This document shows positions 1-7,157 of a stretch of DNA of 64,000 nucleotides, one piece after another. A program made the translations under genes and the position numbers. Location of the stretch: positions 1 to 64,000 of the forward strand of contig JBBRZN010000002.1 of the NCBI GenBank assembly GCA_038236705.1, in the 5' to 3' direction. Numbering within the stretch: the first letter of the stretch is position 1; the number at the start of each line of letters is the position of its first letter. Source of the DNA: AC-32 sp038236705. Its GTDB lineage: Bacteria > Actinomycetota > Thermoleophilia > Gaiellales > Gaiellaceae. The notes below the pieces were generated by a model that had not been told where the DNA came from, did no database searches, and saw only the letters and a list, made by a program, of their open reading frames with translations.

Positions 1-2
1 GC

Positions 3-1334
3 TCATTCGCCGTGCGGCTTGGCCATCTTGCGGTAATCGAGCGCCTCGTCGAGCGTGGCCTCGTCGACTCCCGCCTCGCGGGCGACCTCGCGCAGCGAGC
101 GACCCGACCTCGCCGCCTCGTTGACGATCTCGGTCGCCTTGTCGTAACCGATGTAGGGGTTGAGCGCCGTCGCGGCCGAAAGCGTCAGTTCCGCGTAGCG
201 CTCGCAGGTCTCGCGGTTGGCCTCGATCGCCTCGACGCACTTCTCCGCGAAGAGGCGCGAAGAACTCGCCAGCAGCTTGATCGAATCGAGCAGGTTCCGG
301 GCGAGCAGCGGCACGAAGACGTTCAGCTCGAAGTGACCCTGCAGCCCGCCGATCGTGATCGCCTGGTCGTTGCCGATCACCTGCGCGCCGACCTGCGTCA
401 CGACTTCCGGGATCACGGGGTTCACCTTGCCGGGCATGATCGAGCTGCCCTTCTGGAGCTCCGGCAACGCGATCTCGGCCAGGCCCGCCCGCGGGCCCGA
501 GCCCATGAAGCGGATGTCGTTCGCGATCTTCGTCAGGGACACCGCGACGACCTTGAGCGCGCCGGAGACCTCGACGATCGCATCACGCGCGGCCTGCGAC
601 TCGAACGGATCGGCGGGCGGTGAGATCGCCAGGCCCGTCTCGTCGTGCAGACGCGCGCGCAGGCGCGAGGCGAACTCGGGGTGTGTGTTCAGACCGGTGC
701 CGGTGGCGGTGCCGCCCAGCGGGACCTTGCCGAGCCGCGGCAGCGACTCGCGCACCCGCGCGATCCCCTCTCGCATCTGGGCTGCGTAGCCGCCGAACTC
801 CTGGCCCAGCGTGACCGGGACCGCGTCCATCCAGTGGGTGCGGCCGGACTTGACCACGTCGTCGAACTCCTCCGCCTTGGCCGCAAGCGCGGCGGCGAGG
901 CGCTCGAGCGCGGGCAGCAGCTCGTTGACGATCTCGTCGAGCGCGGCCAGGTGCACGGCGGTCGGGAAGACGTCGTTCGAGGATTGACCCAGGTTCACGT
1001 CGTCGTTCGCGTGGACGCCTTCCCCGGCAAGCGAGGCGATCACCTCGTTCGCGTTCATGTTCGAGGAGGTGCCCGAGCCGGTCTGGAAGACGTCGATCGG
1101 AAACTGGTCGTCGAGCTCGCCCGCGGCCACCCGGTCGCCGGCGGCGGCGATCCGTTCGGCCTTGTCAGGGTCGAGCAGGCCGAGCTCGGCGTTCACGCGT
1201 GCGGCGGCGGCCTTGATCCGTCCGAGCCAGCGCGCGACCGGCGCGGGGATGGGCTCGCCGGAGACAGGGAAGTTTTCGACCGCCTTACGGGTCTCCACGC
1301 CCCAGAGCTCCTGCTTTTCCTCCGCCCGGGCCAC
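3..1334 (-). CDS. fumC: Class II fumarate hydratase
   Basis: Cytosolic, iron-free fumarase that interconverts fumarate and L-malate in the TCA cycle. 443 residues, close to the family norm of about 460. Visible signatures: GSGTSSNMNANEV (res. 87-99), GRTHWMDA (164-171) and the lyase signature GSSIMPGKVNP (296-306) on the catalytic loop. PGK rather than PAK in that loop favours fumarase over aspartase. The stop codon sits at the window edge, so the gene is complete. The GTG start is supported by a TAGACT box ending 7 nt upstream, the spacing expected of a leaderless mRNA. The zinc-ribbon gene ends 14 bp upstream on the same strand. Confidence 0.96.
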   Translation of the reverse strand: MARAEEKQELWGVETRKAVENFPVSGEPIPAPVARWLGRIKAAAARVNAELGLLDPDKAERIAAAGDRVAAGELDDQFPIDVFQTGSGTSSNMNANEVIASLAGEGVHANDDVNLGQSSNDVFPTAVHLAALDEIVNELLPALERLAAALAAKAEEFDDVVKSGRTHWMDAVPVTLGQEFGGYAAQMREGIARVRESLPRLGKVPLGGTATGTGLNTHPEFASRLRARLHDETGLAISPPADPFESQAARDAIVEVSGALKVVAVSLTKIANDIRFMGSGPRAGLAEIALPELQKGSSIMPGKVNPVIPEVVTQVGAQVIGNDQAITIGGLQGHFELNVFVPLLARNLLDSIKLLASSSRLFAEKCVEAIEANRETCERYAELTLSAATALNPYIGYDKATEIVNEAARSGRSLREVAREAGVDEATLDEALDYRKMAKPHGE

Positions 1335-1341
1335 GGGGCCG

Positions 1342-1347
1342 AGTCTA
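1342..1347 (-). promoter_or_regulatory. -10-like box of fumC (leaderless)
   Basis: TAGACT on the minus strand with 7 nt to the GTG of fumC. It lies inside the 14-bp gap after the zinc-ribbon stop codon. No convincing -35 is visible. Transcription would start at or next to the start codon. Confidence 0.5.
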
Positions 1348-1348
1348 C

Positions 1349-1546
1349 TCAGGCGGCGTAGAGGCGGCGGCGCTCCGGAGGACGCTCGCGAACGACTCGG
1401 CGGAGTCGTTCATCGACCTCGGTCGAGTAGGCCCAGCCGACGTAGCCGCAACGGGGGCATGCGCCCCCGTCCAGGTGCCGCTCTGCCTTCGGCCAGGCCA
1501 GACGTACATCGCCGCAGCCGAGACATTCGATCCGCAGAGAAGCCAT
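1349..1546 (-). CDS. Small zinc-ribbon protein
   Basis: 65-residue protein with two CxxC knuckles (C8/C11 and C30/C33) separated by 18 residues, the layout of a rubredoxin-like zinc ribbon binding one Zn. The C-terminal third is Arg/Glu-rich (ERLRRVVRERPPERRRLY), so it may contact nucleic acid or protein. It has no catalytic domain and no membrane segment. It precedes fumC on the same strand with a 14-bp gap, but fumC appears to have its own promoter, so a functional link is not established. Coding use is supported by G/C third positions and the spaced cysteines. Specific role unknown. Confidence 0.7.
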   Translation of the reverse strand: MASLRIECLGCGDVRLAWPKAERHLDGGACPRCGYVGWAYSTEVDERLRRVVRERPPERRRLYAA

Positions 1547-1599
1547 CCCTATGACATCGGTCTAGCGACAGGCGTTACAACCCTCGTCCGAGGGAGTCA

Positions 1600-1819
1600 G
1601 TCGGCTGAGGCGTCGCTTGCGATGCCGCTTTAGACGCCGTGCCGGCTCTGCCGGTGCGGCCGTCTGACACATCTTCGGCTTGGCGTGAGGTCGGCCCCGC
1701 GTGAGCCTAGTCGGCTCAGGCGTCGCTTGCGATGCCGCTTTAGAGGCCGTGCCGGCTCTGCCGGTGCGGCCGTCTGACACATCTTCGGCTTGGCGTGAGG
1801 TCGGCCCCGCGTGAGCCTA
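1600..1819. repeat. Two tandem 110-bp repeats with paired hairpins
   Basis: Two direct copies, 1600-1709 and 1710-1819, differing at only two positions (1607/1717 and 1635/1745). The repeat abuts the 3' end of the reductase gene and includes a copy of its terminal GACTAG. Each unit holds a stem GGCGTCGC/GCGATGCC (1609-1626, 1719-1736) followed by a 37-nt hairpin (1631-1667, 1741-1777) with arms such as GGCCGTGCCGGC and GCCGGTGCGGCC. This accounts for the only gap near 270 bp; no coding signal is seen in it. Confidence 0.9.
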
Positions 1820-2827
1820 GTCGGTGGAGTACTTGGGCTGGACCTTCTCGCCGCGGATCGTGGCGACCGCGTTGTTGGCGGCGATCGCGGCCTCGCCCAT
1901 GCCGATCGTGATCAGCGTGATCTTCCCGGGGTAGCCGGCGACATCGCCTGCCGCGTACACGCCTGGAAGCGTCGTCTCGCAGCTCGTCGGCTCGATCCGG
2001 ATCTGGCGCTTGCCCTCGAGCTCGAGCCCCCAGTCGGCGATCGCGCCCAGGTGCGAGTGGAAGCCCAGCAGCGTAATCAGCGCGTCGCAGTCGACCTGCT
2101 CGACCTCGCCGGTCTTCGTGTTCTCGATCGAGACCGCCTGGATGCTCCCGTCGCCGTGGATCTCGCGCACCTCGCAGGGCGTAAAGATCCGGATGCGGCC
2201 CTCATCCGCCAGCGCGCGTGCCTCGCTCACCGAGGACTCGAGTGCGCGGAAGTTGTCGCGGCGGTGGACGAGCGCGATCGGCGCCTTCGCCGTGTCCTGG
2301 AGGCCGAGGGTCCAGTCGAGCGCGGAGTCGCCGCCGCCAACGATCACGCAGGTGCGGTCGCGGAAGACGTCCTTCTCGCGCACGAAGTAGTGGACGCCCT
2401 TGTCCTCCCAGTCCTCGATCCCCTCGATCCCGAGCTTGCGCGGCTCAAAGGCGCCGTGGCCGGCGGTAATGATCAGCGCGCGCGAAAGATACGGCCCGCC
2501 CTTGTCGGTCCCGATCGCGAACAGCTCCTCGCCGTTCTGGCTCAGCCGCTCGAGCGTCCACACCTCTTCGCCGAGCAGCACCTCAGGTCCGTACTGGAGC
2601 CCCTGCTCGGCGCAGAGCTCGACCAGCTTCGTCCCCATGATCTTCGGGTGGCCGGCGACGTCGTAGACGTGCTTCTCGGGGTAGACCGCTGCCACCTGGC
2701 CGCCGAGCTGCTCGAGGCTCTCGATGATGCGCACCGAGGCGTCGCGGTGGCCCGCGTAGTACGCAGCGGCGAGTCCCGAAGGGCCCGCCCCGAGGATGGT
2801 GATGTCGACGACGCCGTCTTCGCTCAC
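1817..2827 (-). CDS. Thioredoxin-reductase-like ferredoxin-NADP+ reductase
   Basis: FAD flavoprotein that passes electrons between NADPH and ferredoxin or flavodoxin in the cytosol. 336 residues. It has an N-terminal FAD dinucleotide motif (GAGPSG, res. 13-18), a central NAD(P)H motif (VIVGGGDSALDW) and the C-terminal FAD segment GVYAAGDVAG. The redox CxxC of true thioredoxin reductases is absent, which together with the length points to the YumC-type FNR. GTG start at 2827 with a TAGCAT box 8 nt upstream. It is followed by the tandem 110-bp repeat. A NAD(P)/FAD disulfide reductase of other specificity is the alternative. Confidence 0.88.
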   Translation of the reverse strand: MSEDGVVDITILGAGPSGLAAAYYAGHRDASVRIIESLEQLGGQVAAVYPEKHVYDVAGHPKIMGTKLVELCAEQGLQYGPEVLLGEEVWTLERLSQNGEELFAIGTDKGGPYLSRALIITAGHGAFEPRKLGIEGIEDWEDKGVHYFVREKDVFRDRTCVIVGGGDSALDWTLGLQDTAKAPIALVHRRDNFRALESSVSEARALADEGRIRIFTPCEVREIHGDGSIQAVSIENTKTGEVEQVDCDALITLLGFHSHLGAIADWGLELEGKRQIRIEPTSCETTLPGVYAAGDVAGYPGKITLITIGMGEAAIAANNAVATIRGEKVQPKYSTD

Positions 2828-2835
2828 GGCATCGA

Positions 2836-2841
2836 ATGCTA
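2836..2841 (-). promoter_or_regulatory. -10-like box of the FNR gene (leaderless)
   Basis: TAGCAT on the minus strand, 8 nt before the GTG start. The same hexamer occurs 7 nt before the methylmalonyl-CoA epimerase GTG at 29119. Confidence 0.45.
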
Positions 2842-2848
2842 GACGCGG

Positions 2849-3307
2849 TTACGCGGCAGGCGTCGCGGGCGCAGCGGGCCCACGCGTCCCCCACCATGCT
2901 TGTCCAGCGAGGGATCCGGTCAGCCCGAACACAACGAGCGCGTTGATCCCGTGGAGGAACCCGATTGCCGCGACCGAGCCGCTCACCCAGGCAAGGATGA
3001 TCTGAACCACGACGGCGACCGGAACGGCGAGCGCGAACAGGACACGCCTCTTCCCGAGCCGGGCCGCGAGCGCGAGCACGAGCAGAATGAGCGCGGCGAG
3101 GAAGATGATGTAGCCGAAGGCGGTGTGGAAGCCCCAGCCGTGGTCGAACACCTTCTCGGTGATCGACTTGCTCTCGTCCGAGCCGGTCTGGTCCTCGAGC
3201 TTCGACACCGAGTAGAAGCCACCGTAGGCGGCCGCGCCCACCTGGACGACGACGGCCAGGAACAGCAGAGCGGTCCAGTAGCGGTAAATCGTTCGAAGAG
3301 CTTGCAC
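2849..3307 (-). CDS. Four-helix membrane protein, DUF6220-like
   Basis: 152 residues with four hydrophobic segments (about res. 11-32, 60-82, 88-108 and 113-135). His residues sit near helix ends (DHGWGFHTAFGY and FLHGINALVV), reminiscent of small heme-binding or CtaA/b561-like helical bundles, though heme binding is not shown. Resemblance to the DUF6220 family is from memory of its pattern and is tentative. GTG start at 3307 is preceded by a GAGGTG ribosome site; longer versions run antisense to the Fe-S carrier gene and are rejected. A TAGACT box lies upstream at 3337-3342. Function unknown; neighbours are redox genes. Confidence 0.72.
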   Translation of the reverse strand: MQALRTIYRYWTALLFLAVVVQVGAAAYGGFYSVSKLEDQTGSDESKSITEKVFDHGWGFHTAFGYIIFLAALILLVLALAARLGKRRVLFALAVPVAVVVQIILAWVSGSVAAIGFLHGINALVVFGLTGSLAGQAWWGTRGPAAPATPAA

Positions 3308-3336
3308 GCGTTCACCTCGAGGCTCGGGGACGTGCG

Positions 3337-3342
3337 AGTCTA
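3337..3342 (-). promoter_or_regulatory. -10-like box of the DUF6220-like gene
   Basis: TAGACT on the minus strand. Here the start codon is about 29 nt away and a GAGGTG ribosome site is present, so this unit has a conventional short leader. Confidence 0.4.
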
Positions 3343-3362
3343 GACAGGAAGAGCGGCTGGAG

Positions 3363-3776
3363 CTAGTGCGAGCAGCCGGAGCCGCAACCGCCCGCGTGCT
3401 CGGCAGCCGCCTCGTCGCCGCCCTCTTCCACCTGGAAGGAATGGCCGCAGCCGCACGCGGCGGAGACGTTCGGATTGTTGATCGCGAAGCCCGCCTGGAG
3501 ACCCTCGACCCAGTCGATCTCGGTGCCGGAGAGGTAGGGCGCACTGAACGGGTCGACCACCACGGGGACGCCGTGGCTCTCGAGCTCGCTGTCGCCTTCC
3601 TGGGCACCCCGGTCGAACCCGAGCGCGTACTGGAACCCCGAGCAGCCGCCGCCCTGGACGGCGATGCGCAGGACCGCGGCCTCGCCGTCCGGCTCCTCCG
3701 CCATCAGGTCCCTGATCTTCGCTGCCGCGCTCTCGGTCAGCGACACGAGGGTGAGCGGTCTCTCGGTGATCTCCAT
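3363..3776 (-). CDS. erpA: A-type iron-sulfur cluster carrier (ErpA/HesB family)
   Basis: Accepts Fe-S clusters from the assembly scaffold and hands them to apoenzymes. 137 residues. The three family cysteines are present: C45 in GGGCSG and C108/C110 in ACGCGHSF. ATG start at 3776 begins the first beta strand; the upstream extension is not family-like. After the conserved core there is an acidic linker and a tail GGCGSGCSH with two more Cys and a terminal His (C131, C135, H137), which normal ErpA/IscA proteins lack. It sits divergently beside the complex I operon, whose subunits B, E, F, G and I need Fe-S clusters. IscA and SufA are indistinguishable alternatives. Confidence 0.88.
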   Translation of the reverse strand: MEITERPLTLVSLTESAAAKIRDLMAEEPDGEAAVLRIAVQGGGCSGFQYALGFDRGAQEGDSELESHGVPVVVDPFSAPYLSGTEIDWVEGLQAGFAINNPNVSAACGCGHSFQVEEGGDEAAAEHAGGCGSGCSH

Positions 3777-3909
3777 CGGGCGCATCGTAGCAGCGTGGTT
3801 CGGCTGTCCGAATTCCCCTCCAGAGGTCTCCCGAGACACGGAGTTTGTAACAGCTGTCTCACGCTTGGTTGAGCCGTTTCCTCCTCGCTCGTAGCCTCTG
3901 CGGCTCTGC

Positions 3910-3937
3910 TAACTTCCGGCTCGCCCTACGCGGGAGG
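3910..3937 (+). promoter_or_regulatory. Possible nuo promoter and ribosome site
   Basis: A TAACTT box at 3910-3915 lies 33 nt before the GTG of nuoA, and a strong GGGAGGA ribosome site occupies 3931-3937. The gap from the ErpA start to nuoA (3777-3942) is the only intergenic space ahead of the 14-gene operon. No clear -35 is seen. Confidence 0.4.
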
Positions 3938-3942
3938 AACGC

Positions 3943-4305
3943 GTGCTCGACAGCTGGTTGCCCTTCCTGATCTACGGGTTCTTCGCGCTCGCAATTCCGA
4001 TCTCGATGATGGTCATGTCCTTCGTGTTCGCGACGCGCCCGCACCGCCGCTACAAGGCGCGTGCGCTGGAGTTCGAGTCCGGGGTCTCTACGGGTCCGCT
4101 CGAGCAGAGCCGCTTCACGATCAGCTTCTACCTGACGGCGATGCTCTTCATCGTCTTCGACATCGAGATCGTCTTCCTGTATCCGCTCGCCGTGATCCTG
4201 CACCTGCTCAAGTGGTTCGGGTTCGTCGAGTTCTCGTTCTTCCTGCTGATCCTCGCCGTGGCGTACGTCTACATCTGGCGCAAAGGGGCTCTGGAGTGGC
4301 GGTAG
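3943..4305 (+). CDS. nuoA: NADH-quinone oxidoreductase subunit A
   Basis: Membrane subunit of complex I at the junction of peripheral and membrane arms. 120 residues with three hydrophobic helices (about 8-30, 62-84 and 90-112) and the conserved loop EFESGVSTGPLEQSRF between helices 1 and 2. GTG start at 3943 has a GGGAGGA site 5 nt upstream. First gene of the nuoA-N operon; its last codons overlap the nuoB start (GTG at 4296). Confidence 0.96.
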   Translation: MLDSWLPFLIYGFFALAIPISMMVMSFVFATRPHRRYKARALEFESGVSTGPLEQSRFTISFYLTAMLFIVFDIEIVFLYPLAVILHLLKWFGFVEFSFFLLILAVAYVYIWRKGALEWR

Positions 4306-4883
4306 AGAAGCCGAAGAGGCTCGCCGACTTCGGCGTTCACACCGAGCGGGTCCTGTGGCAGGGCAAGGGGCCGGGCGCGTTCGAGCAGGAGCTCGGCGAG
4401 GACCTCGAGCAGAAGCTGATGCTGACGACCGTGGACAAGGCGATCGCCTGGGCGCAGTCCAGCTCGATCTGGCCCGACACCTTCGGCCTCGCCTGCTGCG
4501 CGATCGAGATGATGTCCATCGTCTCCGCGCGCTACGACGTGGCGCGCTTCGGGGCCGAGGTCTTCCGCTCGTCGCCGCGACAGGCCGACCTGCTGATCGT
4601 CTCCGGCCGCGTCGCGCACAAGATGGCCGCGCCGCTGCGGCAGATCTACGACCAGATGCTCGAGCCGAAGTGGGTGATCGCGATGGGCGCTTGCGCCAGC
4701 TCGGGCGGGATGTTCAACAACTACGCGGTGCTCCAAGGCGTGGACAAGATCGTCGCCGTCGACGTGCACGTGCCCGGGTGCCCGCCGCGCCCCGAGGCTC
4801 TGCTCGAGGGCATCGTCCGGCTCCAGGAGAAGATCAAGGCAGGGGTGCCGCCGGCCTACGAGATTCGGGGCGTGGCGAGCTGA
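4296..4883 (+). CDS. nuoB: NADH-quinone oxidoreductase subunit B
   Basis: Peripheral-arm subunit carrying 4Fe-4S cluster N2, the last redox centre before quinone. 195 residues. Ligand motifs visible: adjacent CC in LACCAIEMM (C67, C68), GACASSGGMF, and VPGCPPRPEAL. GTG start at 4296 lies inside the end of nuoA (10-nt overlap), typical of translational coupling; the ATG at 4212 would extend deep into nuoA in another frame and is rejected. Confidence 0.96.
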   Translation: MAVEKPKRLADFGVHTERVLWQGKGPGAFEQELGEDLEQKLMLTTVDKAIAWAQSSSIWPDTFGLACCAIEMMSIVSARYDVARFGAEVFRSSPRQADLLIVSGRVAHKMAAPLRQIYDQMLEPKWVIAMGACASSGGMFNNYAVLQGVDKIVAVDVHVPGCPPRPEALLEGIVRLQEKIKAGVPPAYEIRGVAS

Positions 4884-4906
4884 CCTACGAGGGCGTCCCC
4901 GGGCTG

Positions 4907-5422
4907 GTGGAGCAGGGGGAGGAGCTCGGCGAGACGACGCTCGTGGTCGATCCCGCCCGGGTCGAGGAGGCCTGCCTGCACCTGCGCGACCAGGAGGGCT
5001 TCAACATGCTGGCCGACGTCACGCCGACCGACTACCTCGGCTGGGGCTCCCGGGGTGTTGCCGGCTACATCGGCAACTCGTGGGGCCGCGACCTCAATTC
5101 CCCGGGCGCCCAGGGATACGCGCGGCAGCCCGCGCCGAAGCCGAAGCGCTTCGCGCTGAACTACCACCTGGTCTCGATTCCAGCGGGTCGCCGCGTGCGC
5201 GTCCAGGCCTGGCTGGACGAGGACGAGGCGGTCTCGAGCGTGGTCTCGGTCTGGCCGACCGCCGACTGGCACGAGCGCGAGGCCTGGGACATGATGGGCA
5301 TCCGGATCGAAGGCCACCCGAATCTCTCCCGGATCCTGATGGAGGACGACTGGGAGGGGCATCCGCTACGCAAGGACTACCCGATCGGCGGAGAGCCGGT
5401 CCGCTTCTCCGGCGAGGAATAG
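4907..5422 (+). CDS. nuoC: NADH-quinone oxidoreductase subunit C
   Basis: 30-kDa-type peripheral subunit of complex I, separate from NuoD (fused in some enterics). About 171 residues; the family signature region is the segment around WHEREAWDMMGI, followed by GHPNLSRILMEDDW and HPLRKDYP. The start is uncertain: GTG at 4907 is used here, but a CTG at 4880 directly overlapping the nuoB stop would add nine residues. The stop overlaps the nuoD GTG by one base (TAGTG). A central segment (WGRDLNSPGAQGYARQPAPK) looks like an insertion relative to short NuoC proteins. Confidence 0.92.
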   Translation: MEQGEELGETTLVVDPARVEEACLHLRDQEGFNMLADVTPTDYLGWGSRGVAGYIGNSWGRDLNSPGAQGYARQPAPKPKRFALNYHLVSIPAGRRVRVQAWLDEDEAVSSVVSVWPTADWHEREAWDMMGIRIEGHPNLSRILMEDDWEGHPLRKDYPIGGEPVRFSGEE

Positions 5423-6693
5423 TGGCCGTCGCTCCCGAGAGGCCGCGGATCTACGAGGGCTCGCGCATCCCCTCGCCGGTCCCGACGATCCTCGCGATCC
5501 CGCCGGAGCTACGGGACTCCGAGGACATCCTCGAGGTCAACTTCGGGCCGAACCACCCTTCCACGCACGGCGTCCTGCGCCTCGTGGTCGAGCTGCACGG
5601 CGAGCGCGTGGTCGGCCTGCGCGCGGTGGTCGGCTACCTGCACACGGGCTTCGAGAAGAACATGGAGGCCAAGAGCTGGTGGAAGGCGATCACCTACTCG
5701 CCGCGGATCGACTACCTCTCCTTCCAGAACAACGAGCTCGTCTTCGTGCTCGGGGTCGAGAAGCTGCTCGGCCTCGCGGTGCCGACGAAGGCGACCTGGA
5801 TGCGGATGTGCCTCGCCGAGCTGAACCGGATCCATTCGCACCTGGTCTGGCTCGCGACGGCGGCTCTCGAGCTCGGGGCGATCTCGATGTTCTGGTACTG
5901 CTTTCGCGAGCGCGACCAGATCCTCGACCTCTTCGAGATGGTCACCGGGACGCGCATGCACACCCGCTACTACCAGGTCGGTGGGCTCGCCGCCGACATC
6001 CCGCCCGGGTTCTTCCCCGAGGCGCGGGAGTTCATCGACTGGATGCCCAAGGCGGTCAGCGAGTACGAGTCGCTCGTCGACCGGAACGCGATCTGGCTCG
6101 AGCGGACGAAGGGGGTCGGGCTGCTCTCGGCCGAGGACGCGATCGCCCTCGGCCAGACCGGGCCTGTCCTGCGCGGCTCGGGCGTCGACTGGGACCTGCG
6201 CAAGGCCCAGCCCTACCTCGCCTACGACGAGGTCGAGTTCGGCGTGCCCGTGTACGAGAACGGCGACGTCTGGGACCGGTACAAGGTGCACATGGACGAG
6301 ATGCGGGAGTCCACCCGCATCGTCGCCCAGTGCCTCGACCGGCTCGAGGAGATGGAGGGCGAGCCGTGGATCGCGAACGACCGCAAGGTCGTGCTGCCGC
6401 CGCGCGAGGAGCTCCACACCTCGATGGAGTCCCTGATCCACCACTTCAAGATCGTCACCGAGGGCTTCTGCGTTCCGGAGGGCGAGGTCTACGTGCCCGT
6501 CGAGTCGCCGCGCGGGGAGCTCGGTTGCTACCTCGTCTCCGACGGCGGCCCGAAGCCGTGGCGGGTCAAGTTCCGCGCGCCCAGCTTCGTCGCGCTGGAG
6601 GCGACCGCGACCTGCATGAGCGACGCGCTCGTCGCCGACCTGATCGCGATCGTGGGCTCGCTCGACACGGTCATGGGCGAGGTCGATCGGTGA
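5422..6693 (+). CDS. nuoD: NADH-quinone oxidoreductase subunit D
   Basis: 49-kDa subunit lining the quinone pocket with NuoB. 423 residues. Conserved NFGPNHPSTHGVLR near the N-terminus carries the quinone-binding His; YLHTGFEKNME, the RIHSHLVW segment and the C-terminal SLDTVMGEVDR are also family hallmarks. GTG at 5422 shares its G with the nuoC stop. The end overlaps the nuoE start by four bases (GTGA). Confidence 0.96.
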   Translation: MAVAPERPRIYEGSRIPSPVPTILAIPPELRDSEDILEVNFGPNHPSTHGVLRLVVELHGERVVGLRAVVGYLHTGFEKNMEAKSWWKAITYSPRIDYLSFQNNELVFVLGVEKLLGLAVPTKATWMRMCLAELNRIHSHLVWLATAALELGAISMFWYCFRERDQILDLFEMVTGTRMHTRYYQVGGLAADIPPGFFPEAREFIDWMPKAVSEYESLVDRNAIWLERTKGVGLLSAEDAIALGQTGPVLRGSGVDWDLRKAQPYLAYDEVEFGVPVYENGDVWDRYKVHMDEMRESTRIVAQCLDRLEEMEGEPWIANDRKVVLPPREELHTSMESLIHHFKIVTEGFCVPEGEVYVPVESPRGELGCYLVSDGGPKPWRVKFRAPSFVALEATATCMSDALVADLIAIVGSLDTVMGEVDR

Positions 6694-7157
6694 CCAAATT
6701 GGTGCAGGAGATCCGCGAGATCGCGGGCCAGTACCCGGACGCGCGCTCGGCGATCCTGCCGGCCCTGCACCTCGCGCAGAAGCGGAACGACGGCTGGCTC
6801 CCACCGCAGGCGCTGGAGGAGGTCGGCACGGCGCTCGGAGTCACGCCGGCCTACTGCCAGGCGGTCGCCTCGTTCTACGACATGCTCCACCTGGCGCCGG
6901 TGGGTCGGCACCTGGTCGAGGTCTGCACCAACATCTCGTGCGCCCTGGTTGGGGCGCAGCAGGTGGTCGAGGCCTTCCAGCGCGAGCTCGGCGTGCGGCC
7001 GGGCGGGACGACCGAGGACGGCCAGGTGACGCTCAAGACGATGGAATGCGCCGGCGGCTGCGGCTGGGCTCCGGTCGTGGTCGTCGACCACGGCTACCGC
7101 GAGCCGGTGACGGCTGAGGCTGTGCCCGGGATCGTGCGGGAGCTCCGCGGTGGGTAG
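6690..7157 (+). CDS. nuoE: NADH-quinone oxidoreductase subunit E
   Basis: 24-kDa thioredoxin-fold subunit holding 2Fe-2S cluster N1a in the NADH-dehydrogenase module. 155 residues. Cluster ligands appear as CTNISC (first pair) and CAGGCGWAP (second pair). GTG at 6690 overlaps the nuoD stop by four bases and the gene overlaps nuoF by eight. Confidence 0.95.
   Translation: MTKLVQEIREIAGQYPDARSAILPALHLAQKRNDGWLPPQALEEVGTALGVTPAYCQAVASFYDMLHLAPVGRHLVEVCTNISCALVGAQQVVEAFQRELGVRPGGTTEDGQVTLKTMECAGGCGWAPVVVVDHGYREPVTAEAVPGIVRELRGG

Noticed and set aside
1562..1780. 72-residue frame within the tandem repeat
   Set aside because: The frame repeats itself with the DNA duplication and has no family or codon bias; the repeat is structural.
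1600..1819. CRISPR array
   Set aside because: Only two units of 110 bp with no short repeat-spacer pattern.
3777..3942. Riboswitch upstream of nuoA
   Set aside because: No recognisable conserved aptamer or paired architecture; only a weak -10-like box and ribosome site.
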